Assembly: GCA_030550075.1 (NCBI GenBank) | Contig: JAUQQB010000193.1 | Span: forward strand, 1-5,874 | Length of the DNA stretch: 5,874 bases | DNA from: Chloroflexota bacterium | Lineage (GTDB): Bacteria; Chloroflexota; Anaerolineae; Thermoflexales; Thermoflexaceae | Reading direction: 5' to 3' | Shown here: positions 1-5,773 of the stretch, one piece after another | Numbering within the stretch: position 1 is the first letter of the stretch | How the letters are laid out: each line of letters begins with the position of its first letter | The notes under the pieces: generated by a model | Database searches by the model: none | What the model was told of the DNA's origin: nothing | The model's input: only the letters and a program-made list of their open reading frames with translations | Translations under genes and position numbers: made by a program

Positions 1-1352
1 CGGAGCGCCTGGGCCGCCAGCTCCTGCAGGCGTTCCCGCAGCCGCTCGAGATTCTCCCGCCGCACGACGAATCCTGCGGCGGCCGCGTGCCCCCCGTGAC
101 GCACCAGGAGATCGGCGCAGGCATCCAGGGCCTGGGTGATATGGAACTCCGGGATGCTGCGAGCGGACCCCCGTCCCTCCTCGCCCATCAAACTGATCAC
201 CACCGCCGGACGGTGGAACGCCTCCGCCAGCCGTCCGGCCGCCAGTCCCACCACGCCGGGGCGGAAATCCTCGGAGGCGGCGAAGATCAACCATGGGATC
301 TGATCATCCGGGATCGCCATCGCGCGCGCGGCCTCCTCCGTCGCCTGGGTCAGGGCCTGGCGCTCCCGGTTCTGGCGATCCAGCTCTTCCGCCAGCGTGA
401 TCGCCTTCGCCGGATCTGCCGTCATCAGGAGGTGGTAAGCCGCCAGGGCATGCTCCAGGCGTCCCGCTGCGTTCAGGCGCGGAGCCAGAATGAAGGAGAT
501 CGCCCACGGATCCACCCGCGAGGCTTCCAGGCCGGCGACCTGATAGAGAGCCTGTAAACCGACGCGCGCCGGCGTCCGCAGCCGCTCCAGCCCGCGGGCC
601 ACCAGCGCTCGATTTTCCCCCAGCAACGGCACGATATCGGCGACGGTCCCCAGCGCCACCAGATCCAGGAAATCCTCCGGTTCGAAGGGAGCGTGCGGAT
701 AAAGGACCTTCAGCGCCTGCACCAGCTTATAGGCTACCCCCACCCCCGCCAGTTCTTTAAACGGATAAGGGCAATCCGGCTGTTTCGGGTTGATGAGCAC
801 CGCCTCGGGGAGAACCTCGCCGGGCAGGTGGTGGTCCGTCAGGATCAGGTCGAGGCCGATGGAGCGAGCCAGCGCCGCCTCCGTCACCGCCCGTGCCCCG
901 CAGTCCACGGTGATGACCACCCGGATCCCCGCTTCCGCCAGACCTCTCAGGGCCTCGCTGTTGAGGCCGTATCCCTCAGTTTCCCGGTGGGGAATGTAGG
1001 GGCGAACGTGGGCGCCGAGGATCTGGAGGACCTGGACCAGCATCGCGGTTGCCGTGACGCCATCCACATCGTAGTCGCCGTAGACCGCGATCGGCTCCCC
1101 CCTTGCGATCGCTCGCTCCAGGCGTTCCAGCGCCTGCTCCATTCCCTTCAGCTGGAACGGATCCCCGGCGGACCAGTCGCGGGCCAGGAATTCATCCGCC
1201 GCCTCCGCCGAGGTGATCCCCCGATGGTAGAGGAGGTCCTGAAGCAAAGGGGGCCATCGCCCCAGGGCCGCCCGAACGATCTCCGGGGCCGGAGGGGCCA
1301 GCCACCAGACCCGACGTCCTCGTCCCACCATCCGGTGATCGGGATGTCGCAT
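1..1352 (-). CDS. recJ: Single-stranded-DNA-specific 5'-3' exonuclease RecJ, partial (3' end beyond left edge)
   Basis: RecJ degrades single-stranded DNA 5' to 3' in RecF-pathway recombination and mismatch or base-excision repair, in the cytoplasm and with Mn/Mg at a DHH phosphoesterase site. About 450 residues are visible. Counting from the ATG at 1352, I see YGDYDVDG (residues 91-98), DCG (150-152), TDHH (172-175), the ADIVPL aspartate (239), the APRLNAAGR motif (290-298), and DHHA1 elements PGVVGLAAGRL (about 365-375) and GGHAAAAGF (420-428). All expected metal ligands are present. The reading frame continues off the window before a stop, so the C-terminal OB-like part (family length about 550-600 residues) is not seen. 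The frame also has an ATG at 1388, but that codon lies inside the TACAAT box of the best promoter. I therefore prefer 1352, which has a GGGGAA ribosome site at 1364-1370. Identity is very sure; the start is moderately sure. Confidence 0.95.
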   Translation of the reverse strand, partial: MRHPDHRMVGRGRRVWWLAPPAPEIVRAALGRWPPLLQDLLYHRGITSAEAADEFLARDWSAGDPFQLKGMEQALERLERAIARGEPIAVYGDYDVDGVTATAMLVQVLQILGAHVRPYIPHRETEGYGLNSEALRGLAEAGIRVVITVDCGARAVTEAALARSIGLDLILTDHHLPGEVLPEAVLINPKQPDCPYPFKELAGVGVAYKLVQALKVLYPHAPFEPEDFLDLVALGTVADIVPLLGENRALVARGLERLRTPARVGLQALYQVAGLEASRVDPWAISFILAPRLNAAGRLEHALAAYHLLMTADPAKAITLAEELDRQNRERQALTQATEEAARAMAIPDDQIPWLIFAASEDFRPGVVGLAAGRLAEAFHRPAVVISLMGEEGRGSARSIPEFHITQALDACADLLVRHGGHAAAAGFVVRRENLERLRERLQELAAQAL

Positions 1353-1386
1353 GGGGTGAAACGTTCCCCAGAGGATTTCGACGCCC

Positions 1387-1415
1387 ATTGTAGAAAACCC
1401 GGAACACGCCGTCAA
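1387..1415 (-). promoter_or_regulatory. Sigma70-like promoter of recJ
   Basis: On the minus strand, TTGACG (1410-1415) is followed after exactly 17 bases by TACAAT (1387-1392), so both boxes match the consensus at five of six positions. Transcription should start near 1380, giving a leader of about 28 bases before the ATG at 1352. The upstream ATG at 1388 shares its A and T with the -10 box and so could not be on this transcript. This is one of the two best promoter matches in the window. Confidence 0.65.
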
Positions 1416-1784
1416 CCCGGATCTCGGGAAAGCCCCCGCCCTCAAAATCGCCGGCAGGCCGCGGGGATGGCTTCCGGGATTCAGGCGCTTCCGGGGGCAG
1501 ACCCACCGGCCTCCCACGTCAGGAGATGCGCCCTCCGAGGAACAGCAGCGAGCGCGGCCACAGCCTGAAAGCCTGGCCTGCCGGATCCGGCTTCCATCGA
1601 TTGTCGCATCGCTCAACCTGTGGCATGATAGTCCCTAGGCACAGGGTCTCCATCCGAAACCCCGTCCGGCCGTCAGGCTAAGTAATCGAGCACAGGGTCC
1701 CATGGGCTTGTTGCGGAATCGCTTCACCCCCTCTATCGTGATCACGCAGGAAATCTGAAGAAATCATCCCGATCGGAGGACGAC
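1416..1784. other. Divergent intergenic region, no gene seen
   Basis: This stretch lies between the divergently transcribed recJ and DUF4870 genes. I find no convincing coding frame or RNA gene. It holds a 12-base palindrome GCCGGATCCGGC (1580-1591), a 10-base palindrome CGTGATCACG (1737-1746), and a 10-base direct repeat GCACAGGGTC (1639-1648 and 1690-1699). Each is short enough to occur by chance. Promoter candidates for the rightward gene are listed separately. The part from 1416 to about 1570 shows nothing I can name. Confidence 0.6.
1601..1629 (+). promoter_or_regulatory. Candidate extended -10 promoter for the DUF4870 gene
   Basis: TTGTCG (1601-1606), a 17-base spacer, and CATGAT (1624-1629) preceded by TGG (1621-1623, an extended -10 TGn). 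Each hexamer matches four of six consensus bases. It would give a leader of about 150 bases before the ATG at 1785. A weaker alternative lies closer to the gene: TTGCGG (1711-1716), 17 bases, TATCGT (1734-1739). Confidence 0.35.
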
Positions 1785-2249
1785 ATGGACGAGCCGACTG
1801 CCCTTCCTCCCTCAGCGTCTGAGCCCCCCACCGGGGAGCAACTTCCTCCCGCGGGCCCTTCCGCAGAGGAACGACAGTGGGCGATGCTGGCCCATTTGAG
1901 CGTGCTGCTCAATCTGGTCACGGCGCTGGGGGGCCCCATTGCTGCTTTCCTGATCTACATGTTCTATCGGGAAAGGTCGCGATATATTGGCTTTCATGCG
2001 ATGCAATCCCTGGTGTTTCAGCTTGTTGCATGGGTGGGCGGCGGCTTGCTGGCGGCCATCACCTGGGTGATATCGGGGCTCTTAACTGCTGTGATCGTGG
2101 GATTTTGCCTGATGCCGATCGCCTGTTTGTTTACCCTGATCCCGCTGGGAGCCATTGTGTATGGCGTCGTGGGCGGGATCGCCTGCAGCCGGGGGGAGGA
2201 TTTCCGCTACTGGCTGATTGGGGATTGGGTGGCCCACGCTTTTCGTTAG
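1785..2249 (+). CDS. DUF4870 domain small integral membrane protein
   Basis: A 154-residue protein of the DUF4870 (Tic20-like) family, whose molecular function is unknown. Residues 1-27 are a Pro/Ser/Glu-rich, probably disordered cytoplasmic tail. The family signature follows: ERQWAMLAHLS (29-39), a first membrane segment (about 36-60), YRERSRYIGFHAMQSLVFQ (61-79) with the typical FHAxQS core, then long hydrophobic stretches at about 76-100 and 101-132, and a final EDFRYWLIGDWV (138-149). Three or four membrane helices are likely. The start is well supported: GGAGG at 1775-1779 lies five bases before the ATG. It appears monocistronic, divergent from recJ, with a tRNA gene downstream that has its own -10 box. 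No partner gene suggests a role. Family assignment is confident; function cannot be given. Confidence 0.88.
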   Translation: MDEPTALPPSASEPPTGEQLPPAGPSAEERQWAMLAHLSVLLNLVTALGGPIAAFLIYMFYRERSRYIGFHAMQSLVFQLVAWVGGGLLAAITWVISGLLTAVIVGFCLMPIACLFTLIPLGAIVYGVVGGIACSRGEDFRYWLIGDWVAHAFR

Positions 2250-2265
2250 AAAAGCAAGCCGTCCG

Positions 2266-2280
2266 CCCTGAGCATCAGGG
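2266..2280 (+). terminator. Possible weak terminator or mRNA 3'-end hairpin after the DUF4870 gene
   Basis: CCCTGA (2266-2271) and TCAGGG (2275-2280) form a perfect six-pair stem around a GCA loop, 16 bases after the DUF4870 stop codon. No T-run follows, so this may only stabilise the transcript end or be chance. Confidence 0.3.
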
Positions 2281-2334
2281 GAGAGTTCGCCACGTGACTT
2301 CGAGGCCCCCCGGGAGCGAAGCGGCCAGTTGCGC

Positions 2335-2340
2335 TATAAT
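2335..2340 (+). promoter_or_regulatory. -10 box (TATAAT) of the tRNA-Arg gene
   Basis: A perfect TATAAT 17 bases before the mature tRNA 5' end; transcription would start near 2347 with a leader of about 11 bases for RNase P to remove. The matching -35 position (about 2312-2317, GGGAGC) does not resemble the consensus, so only the -10 is called. Confidence 0.55.
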
Positions 2341-2357
2341 TACTGTAGAAGGGCGAT

Positions 2358-2431
2358 GCCCCCGTAGCTCAACAGGATAGAGCAAGGGCGTCCTAAGTCC
2401 TGTGTTGCGGGTTCGAATCCCGCCGGGGGCG
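2358..2431 (+). tRNA. tRNA-Arg, anticodon CCT
   Basis: A complete 74-base tRNA. The acceptor stem GCCCCCG pairs with CGGGGGC (2424-2430), followed by discriminator G2431. The D arm is GCTC/GAGC around AACAGGATA. The anticodon arm is AGGGC/GTCCT with loop GTCCTAA, placing CCT at positions 34-36 and A at 37, which reads AGG arginine codons. The variable loop is GTGTT, and the T arm is GCGGG/CCCGC around TTCGAAT. CCA is not encoded, so it must be added after transcription. It sits alone between its own -10 box and an intrinsic terminator. Confidence 0.96.
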
Positions 2432-2443
2432 CTGAACGAATCG

Positions 2444-2471
2444 GCCGGGCGCTGAAGAAGCCCGGCTTTTT
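2444..2471 (+). terminator. Rho-independent terminator of tRNA-Arg
   Basis: GCCGGGC (2444-2450) and GCCCGGC (2460-2466) form a seven-pair GC-rich stem with a nine-base loop, followed directly by TTTTT (2467-2471). It begins 12 bases after the tRNA and isolates its transcript from the genes to the right. Confidence 0.85.
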
Positions 2472-2487
2472 CATCTTAGGCTCGGAT

Positions 2488-2515
2488 TTGCGCCCTCAGG
2501 TTCGTTGCCTATAAG
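2488..2515 (+). promoter_or_regulatory. Candidate promoter upstream of the radC remnant
   Basis: TTGCGC (2488-2493), a 16-base spacer and TATAAG (2510-2515). The -10 matches five of six consensus bases, but the -35 only its TTG. It would give a leader of about 175 bases before the radC start at 2698. That leader contains an eight-base inverted repeat, GAGGCATA (2602-2609) with TATGCCTC (2632-2639). Confidence 0.3.
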
Positions 2516-2697
2516 TATCGGGCGTGTCCCTCTCGTCTTCTTCCGCCATGTAGCCTAAAGGGGAAAAGGCCTGTTTCGAAGATCGCAGATTGGGTCTGAG
2601 CGAGGCATACAGGGAATGCCGCCATGGCCTTTATGCCTCAGTGCCACAGATCAACCAGGACATAGGCGAATGCAGATTTTTAACTTGGGAGACAGCC

Positions 2698-2925
2698 ATG
2701 TGGCGTCATCCAGGTGGAAAGCTGCGAGAATTGGGCCCTCAGGCGCTCACCGACGCCGAGCTCCTGGCCATCCTCATCGGCACCGGCATCCCTGGCCGTT
2801 CTGCGGAGGCCATCGCCCGGGATGTCATCGCCCACTTTGGCTCCCTCTCTGGCCTGGCCCGCCAGCCCCTGGAGGCCCTTCTCCAATTCCGGGGGCTCTC
2901 TATTTGCTGGCGCTGGGGGATCTGA
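2698..2925 (+). pseudogene. radC: radC/UPF0758 gene, 3'-truncated: N-terminal HhH part only
   Basis: The frame encodes 75 residues. Residues 7-66, including KLRELGPQALTDAELLAIL, IGTG and the FGSLSGLARQPLEALLQFRG segment, match the start of RadC (UPF0758) proteins, which carry an N-terminal helix-hairpin-helix region and a C-terminal JAB/MPN metal-binding domain of about 120 residues. The match stops at Arg65-Gly66, where family members continue with a Gly-rich hairpin turn. The last nine residues (LSICWRWGI) are unrelated and come from out-of-frame reading of methylase DNA. The whole metal-binding domain (HxHP...D) is missing, from a protein normally about 220-230 residues long. The start is supported by GGGAG at 2687-2691, six bases before the ATG. 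The in-frame extension to an ATG at 2590 shows no RadC character. The truncated protein is unlikely to function. The real in vivo role of intact RadC is unsettled, and the name does not mean proven DNA repair. Confidence 0.82.
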
Positions 2926-3735
2926 CTCAACGGCGAGGGGGTCGCATTGCTATACCGGTCTATCTCGCCAACGCGATCCGCCTCCCGGAGCCCGTTGCCC
3001 AGGGAAAGATGGCGACAACAACTCACCAGCTGCATGCTTCGGGTCCAGGCTACGAGGTGGAACTGGATGGGGAGACCATCCAACTTCCCCAGGCGCTGAT
3101 CGAAGAGCCCGCGCTCTATGACCGGGCTATCGAGGCGGCCCGGGAGTTCGCCGTGGAATGGGCCGGACGTTCTCCCGCTCTGGAGCAATTCACAAACTAT
3201 CTCAGGGCGCATCACCCGACGCTGGCCGAGCAGCCGCCGGAGGTCCTGGTCGGCCTCTTCCTCATCGCCGAGGCCCTCCGAAGGCGGATTGAAGCTCACC
3301 GCGATACGATATGGGCCTTCATCCTCAAGAACAGTTACCGTCCCCTGTTCCTCCGGGGGCGATTTGATCTGGTCGTGGGCAACCCGCCCTGGCTCTCCTA
3401 CCGTTACGTGGAGCAACCCGATTACCAGCGGTTCCTCAAAGAGCAAATCGTTCGGACCTATCGCCTCCTCTCCGGGCGAGGGGAACTGATCACCCAGATG
3501 GAGCTGGGCACGCTCTTCCTCCTGCGCGCCGCCGACCTCTACCTGAAGCCGGGGGGGACTATCGCTTTCGTCCTCCCCCGCAGCATCTTCTCCGCCGACC
3601 AGCACGACGCCCTGCGACGGGAGACTTTCAAACCCGAACTGGGCCTTTTCTGGACGGAACTCTGGGACCTGGAGGGGGTAGAGCCCCTCTTCAACGTCCC
3701 CGCCTGTGTCCTCTTCGGGGTGAGGGGAAGCCAAC

Positions 3736-3762
3736 CGCAGAGGGCGCAGAGAGCGCAGAAAG
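3736..3762 (+). repeat. Tandem 9-base CGCAGAG-type repeat, three copies, inside the methylase frame
   Basis: CGCAGAGGG (3736-3744), CGCAGAGAG (3745-3753) and CGCAGAAAG (3754-3762) follow each other directly. Because the unit is nine bases, the frame is kept and reads QRAQRAQK. It lies between the LFGVRG strand and the conserved LSGKLPRRNA segment. From memory, CGCAGAG-type runs are common dispersed non-coding repeats in many bacterial genomes, so this is probably an insertion of such a repeat into the gene. Confidence 0.7.
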
Positions 3763-3770
3763 AGGAGGAA

Positions 3771-3811
3771 CTCGCCGGAGAGGAGGGGATTCCCGGCGAG
3801 GTCCTCTCCGG
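3771..3811. repeat. Two overlapping inverted repeats next to the tandem repeat
   Basis: CTCGCCGG (3771-3778) pairs perfectly with CCGGCGAG (3793-3800). CCGGAGAGGA (3775-3784) pairs perfectly with TCCTCTCCGG (3802-3811). They share bases and exclude each other as hairpins. They sit eight bases after the CGCAGAG run and may be part of the same inserted element. Confidence 0.5.
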
Positions 3812-4892
3812 GAAACTCCCCCGACGCAACGCGAATTTGGCCGAGGCCGAGGAAGCGCTCCGGGTGGAGCGGGTCCGCTTCTTCCTCAACCGCCGGGGCC
3901 GCCGCTCCTACTGGGCGACGGCCGCCGCGGCCGGTGGGCTCTTCAGTTTCTACCGGGACCGCTTCTACCAGGGCGCAACGATTGTTCCGCGCGCCTTCTG
4001 GTTCGTTGAGGTTGTCCCCTCTTCGCTGGGGTTTGACCCCAACCGCCCGCCCCTGCGGACGGCCCGGCGGGCCCAGGAGGAGGCCAAGGAAGCGTACCGG
4101 GACGTGGTCTTCCAGGGGAATGTGGAGGCCCGTTTCCTCTACGCCACCCTCCTCTCCACCGACCTTCTCCCCTTCGGCCACCTGGACTTCCGGCTAGTAG
4201 TGCTCCCCATAGAGCCGGAGGGGGAGGGGTACCGGATGCTCACGGCGGAGGAGGCGCGGAGGCGGGGCTTCTTCGGCCTGGCGGAGTGGCTGGAGCGGGC
4301 CCAGGCAGAGTGGGAGCGGCGGCGGGGTGCCAAAGCGGAGGCCAGCGACCTGCTGGGCTGGCTGGACTACCGGCGGAAGTTGACCTCCCAGAACCCGCGG
4401 GCGGCGTATCGGGTGGTGTATCCGGACGTCAACAGGCTTATGTGCGCGGCGGTCGTACGGCCCGAACCGGGGGCCCCGTTGAGGGTTTCCGGGCAGGAAA
4501 TTCTGCTGGCCGGGTTTGTGGCGGAAAGCCTTACATACTGCATGGAGACGGAGTGGGAGGACGAGGCGTTCTACGTGTGCAGCGTTCTCAATTCTTCCGT
4601 TGTAGACGCACGGTTGGGCCAGTTGAGGCGACGGTCGCAGAAAACCCACCCACACGTGCACAAGAAGGTGTTGGATGTAGCCCCCATCCCGAAGTACGAC
4701 CCGGAGCGGGAGGAGCACCGGCGGCTGGCGGAGTTGGGGAAGGCGTGCAGCGAGAAGGTGGCGGCGTGGCTGGCGGCCGGCGGGGCCGGGGAGGCGCGAA
4801 ACATCGGCCTGTTGCGGCGGGCAGTGCGGGAGATGCTGCGGGAGGAGCTGGCTGAGATCGACGAGTGCGCACGGGCGGTGTTGGGAGTTTGA

Positions 4893-5028
4893 GGATCTGA
4901 CCGGCTCTTTCAGCTCCCGCTCCCGGCTTCGGATCGGGGGATCCTTTCTCCCCTCCCTCAGCCGAAGGCCACTGAGCTCCATGAGGATCCCCACCGGTCC
5001 CAGGAATCGCATACCGACGGAGGTTGGG
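4893..5028 (+). other. Intergenic gap between the methylase remnant and the CoA-binding gene
   Basis: No gene is seen here. GGATC (4931-4935) and GATCC (4940-4944) form a short five-pair hairpin with a GGGG loop, followed by TTTCTC; it could be a weak terminator for the methylase remnant. I see no convincing -35/-10 pair for the downstream gene. An in-frame ATG at 4981 would extend that gene by 16 residues, but it lacks a good ribosome site. Confidence 0.4.
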
Positions 5029-5769
5029 ATGGAAAGGAACCCTCATCCGACCGAATCCCCCCGAATCCATGCGCTTCGGGCCACCCCCATGCCGGATGGG
5101 CGACGGGTAGTGGTTGAGCTGGAGCTCGCCCCCTCGCCTCAGCCCCCGGAGCTCGAGCTGATTCTTTATAATGAACGGGGAGAGGAAGTGCATTCGATGG
5201 CCGTGATGGGGGTGATGGATTTCCACCCGACCTATGTGCTTCACCTCCGCCAGCCGGACCCCGGCGCGCGCTATCGGGTGGAAGCCCGTCTTCTGGGAAA
5301 GGATGCCCTCCTGGACCGCCAGCAGGTGGAGGTGATCATCCCGGAGCCGATCACGGTTCAGGATGATGCCACGCTGCGCCGTATCCTGAGCGAAGCCCGC
5401 ACCATCGCCGTGGTCGGCCTCTCGGCGGACCCCGAACGGCCCAGCCATCAGGTGGCTTCCTATCTTCAACGTCAGGGATACCGGATTATCCCGGTGAACC
5501 CGACGATCCAGGAGGTCCTGGGAGAGCCTTCCTATCCGGATCTCCTCTCGGTCCCCGAACCGGTGGATGTGGTGGATATCTTTCGGCCTGCCCGCTATGT
5601 TCCGGAGATCGTGGAACAGGCCATCGCCAAAGGCGCGAAGGTGATCTGGATGCAGCTGGGGGTGATCCATTTCGAGGCGGCCCAGCGCGCCCGCGAGGCC
5701 GGCCTGCTGGTCGTGATGGACCGGTGTATGAAGATTGAGCATCAACGGCTCCTGCGCTCTGGAGGTTGA
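5029..5769 (+). CDS. CoA-binding domain protein (YccU/CoA_binding_2 type) with extra beta-rich N-terminal domain
   Basis: A 246-residue protein, probably cytoplasmic (no signal peptide). Residues about 112-242 form a Rossmann-like CoA-binding domain related to the alpha subunit of succinyl-CoA synthetase. Visible elements are IAVVGLSADPERPSH (126-140), the YRIIPVNP strand (151-158), VLGEPSYPDL (163-172), VDVVDIFRPA (179-188), KVIWMQLGV (204-212) and VVMDRCMKIEH (228-238). Stand-alone members are about 130-145 residues long and bind CoA, but their physiological role is not established. Residues 1-108 are additional: alternating hydrophobic strands (RRVVVELEL, ELELILYN, YVLHLR, YRVEARLL) suggest a small beta-sandwich of unknown role. 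I start at 5029, where GGAGG (5019-5023) precedes by five bases, rather than at the in-frame ATG at 4981. The next gene starts four bases after the stop, and its ribosome site lies inside this gene's last codons, so they are probably translationally coupled. Confidence 0.87.
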   Translation: MERNPHPTESPRIHALRATPMPDGRRVVVELELAPSPQPPELELILYNERGEEVHSMAVMGVMDFHPTYVLHLRQPDPGARYRVEARLLGKDALLDRQQVEVIIPEPITVQDDATLRRILSEARTIAVVGLSADPERPSHQVASYLQRQGYRIIPVNPTIQEVLGEPSYPDLLSVPEPVDVVDIFRPARYVPEIVEQAIAKGAKVIWMQLGVIHFEAAQRAREAGLLVVMDRCMKIEHQRLLRSGG

Positions 5770-5773
5770 GACG

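Larger units (their letters stand above)
2898..4892 (+). pseudogene. Eco57I/type IIG-like N6-adenine DNA methyltransferase, 5'-truncated (first ATG in frame within homology: 3009)
   Basis: This is the middle and C-terminal part of a large adenine-N6 methylase of the Eco57I class, which normally runs to about 1000 residues or more. Family-like sequence begins abruptly with YLLALGDL at 2901. The ATG at 3009 has AGGG only four bases upstream, a poor site, and would give 627 residues. From that ATG, DLVVGNPPW holds catalytic motif IV (NPPW, 125-128), followed by a LxPGGTIAFVLPRS strand-turn (about 180-192). The C-terminal half resembles TaqI-type target-recognition regions, including THPHVHKKV (546-554) and APIPKYDP. 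The SAM-binding motif I and everything upstream are absent, so methylation activity is not expected. The frame is open without internal stops or frameshifts to 4892, and it is also open upstream to 2616 through radC DNA in the wrong frame. Odd features are an in-frame CGCAGAG repeat and a switch in codon use near 4200, listed separately. It may still be expressed as a non-catalytic protein. No endonuclease gene is visible beside it. Confidence 0.8.

Noticed and set aside
693..1568. A 291-codon plus-strand open frame
   Set aside because: It lies antisense to recJ, whose minus-strand translation has all RecJ motifs.
1580..1746. Palindromes GCCGGATCCGGC (1580-1591) and CGTGATCACG (1737-1746) as operators
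   Set aside because: Perfect palindromes of 10-12 bases are expected about once or more in a window this size; no regulator gene or repeated copy supports a binding site.
3736..3762. CRISPR-like array
   Set aside because: The units are nine bases, directly abutting, with no spacers and no cas genes.
2739..4181. A 480-codon open frame on the minus strand opposite the methylase
   Set aside because: Its translation shows no domain pattern and is a mirror of the methylase frame; long antisense frames are common opposite GC-rich genes, and the plus strand carries recognisable NPPW-family motifs.
2918..4901. GGATCTGAC direct repeats at 2918-2926 and 4893-4901, as a target-site duplication flanking the methylase
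   Set aside because: Nine-base repeats at this distance are expected by chance, the first copy lies inside methylase-homologous sequence, and no terminal inverted repeats or transposase are present.
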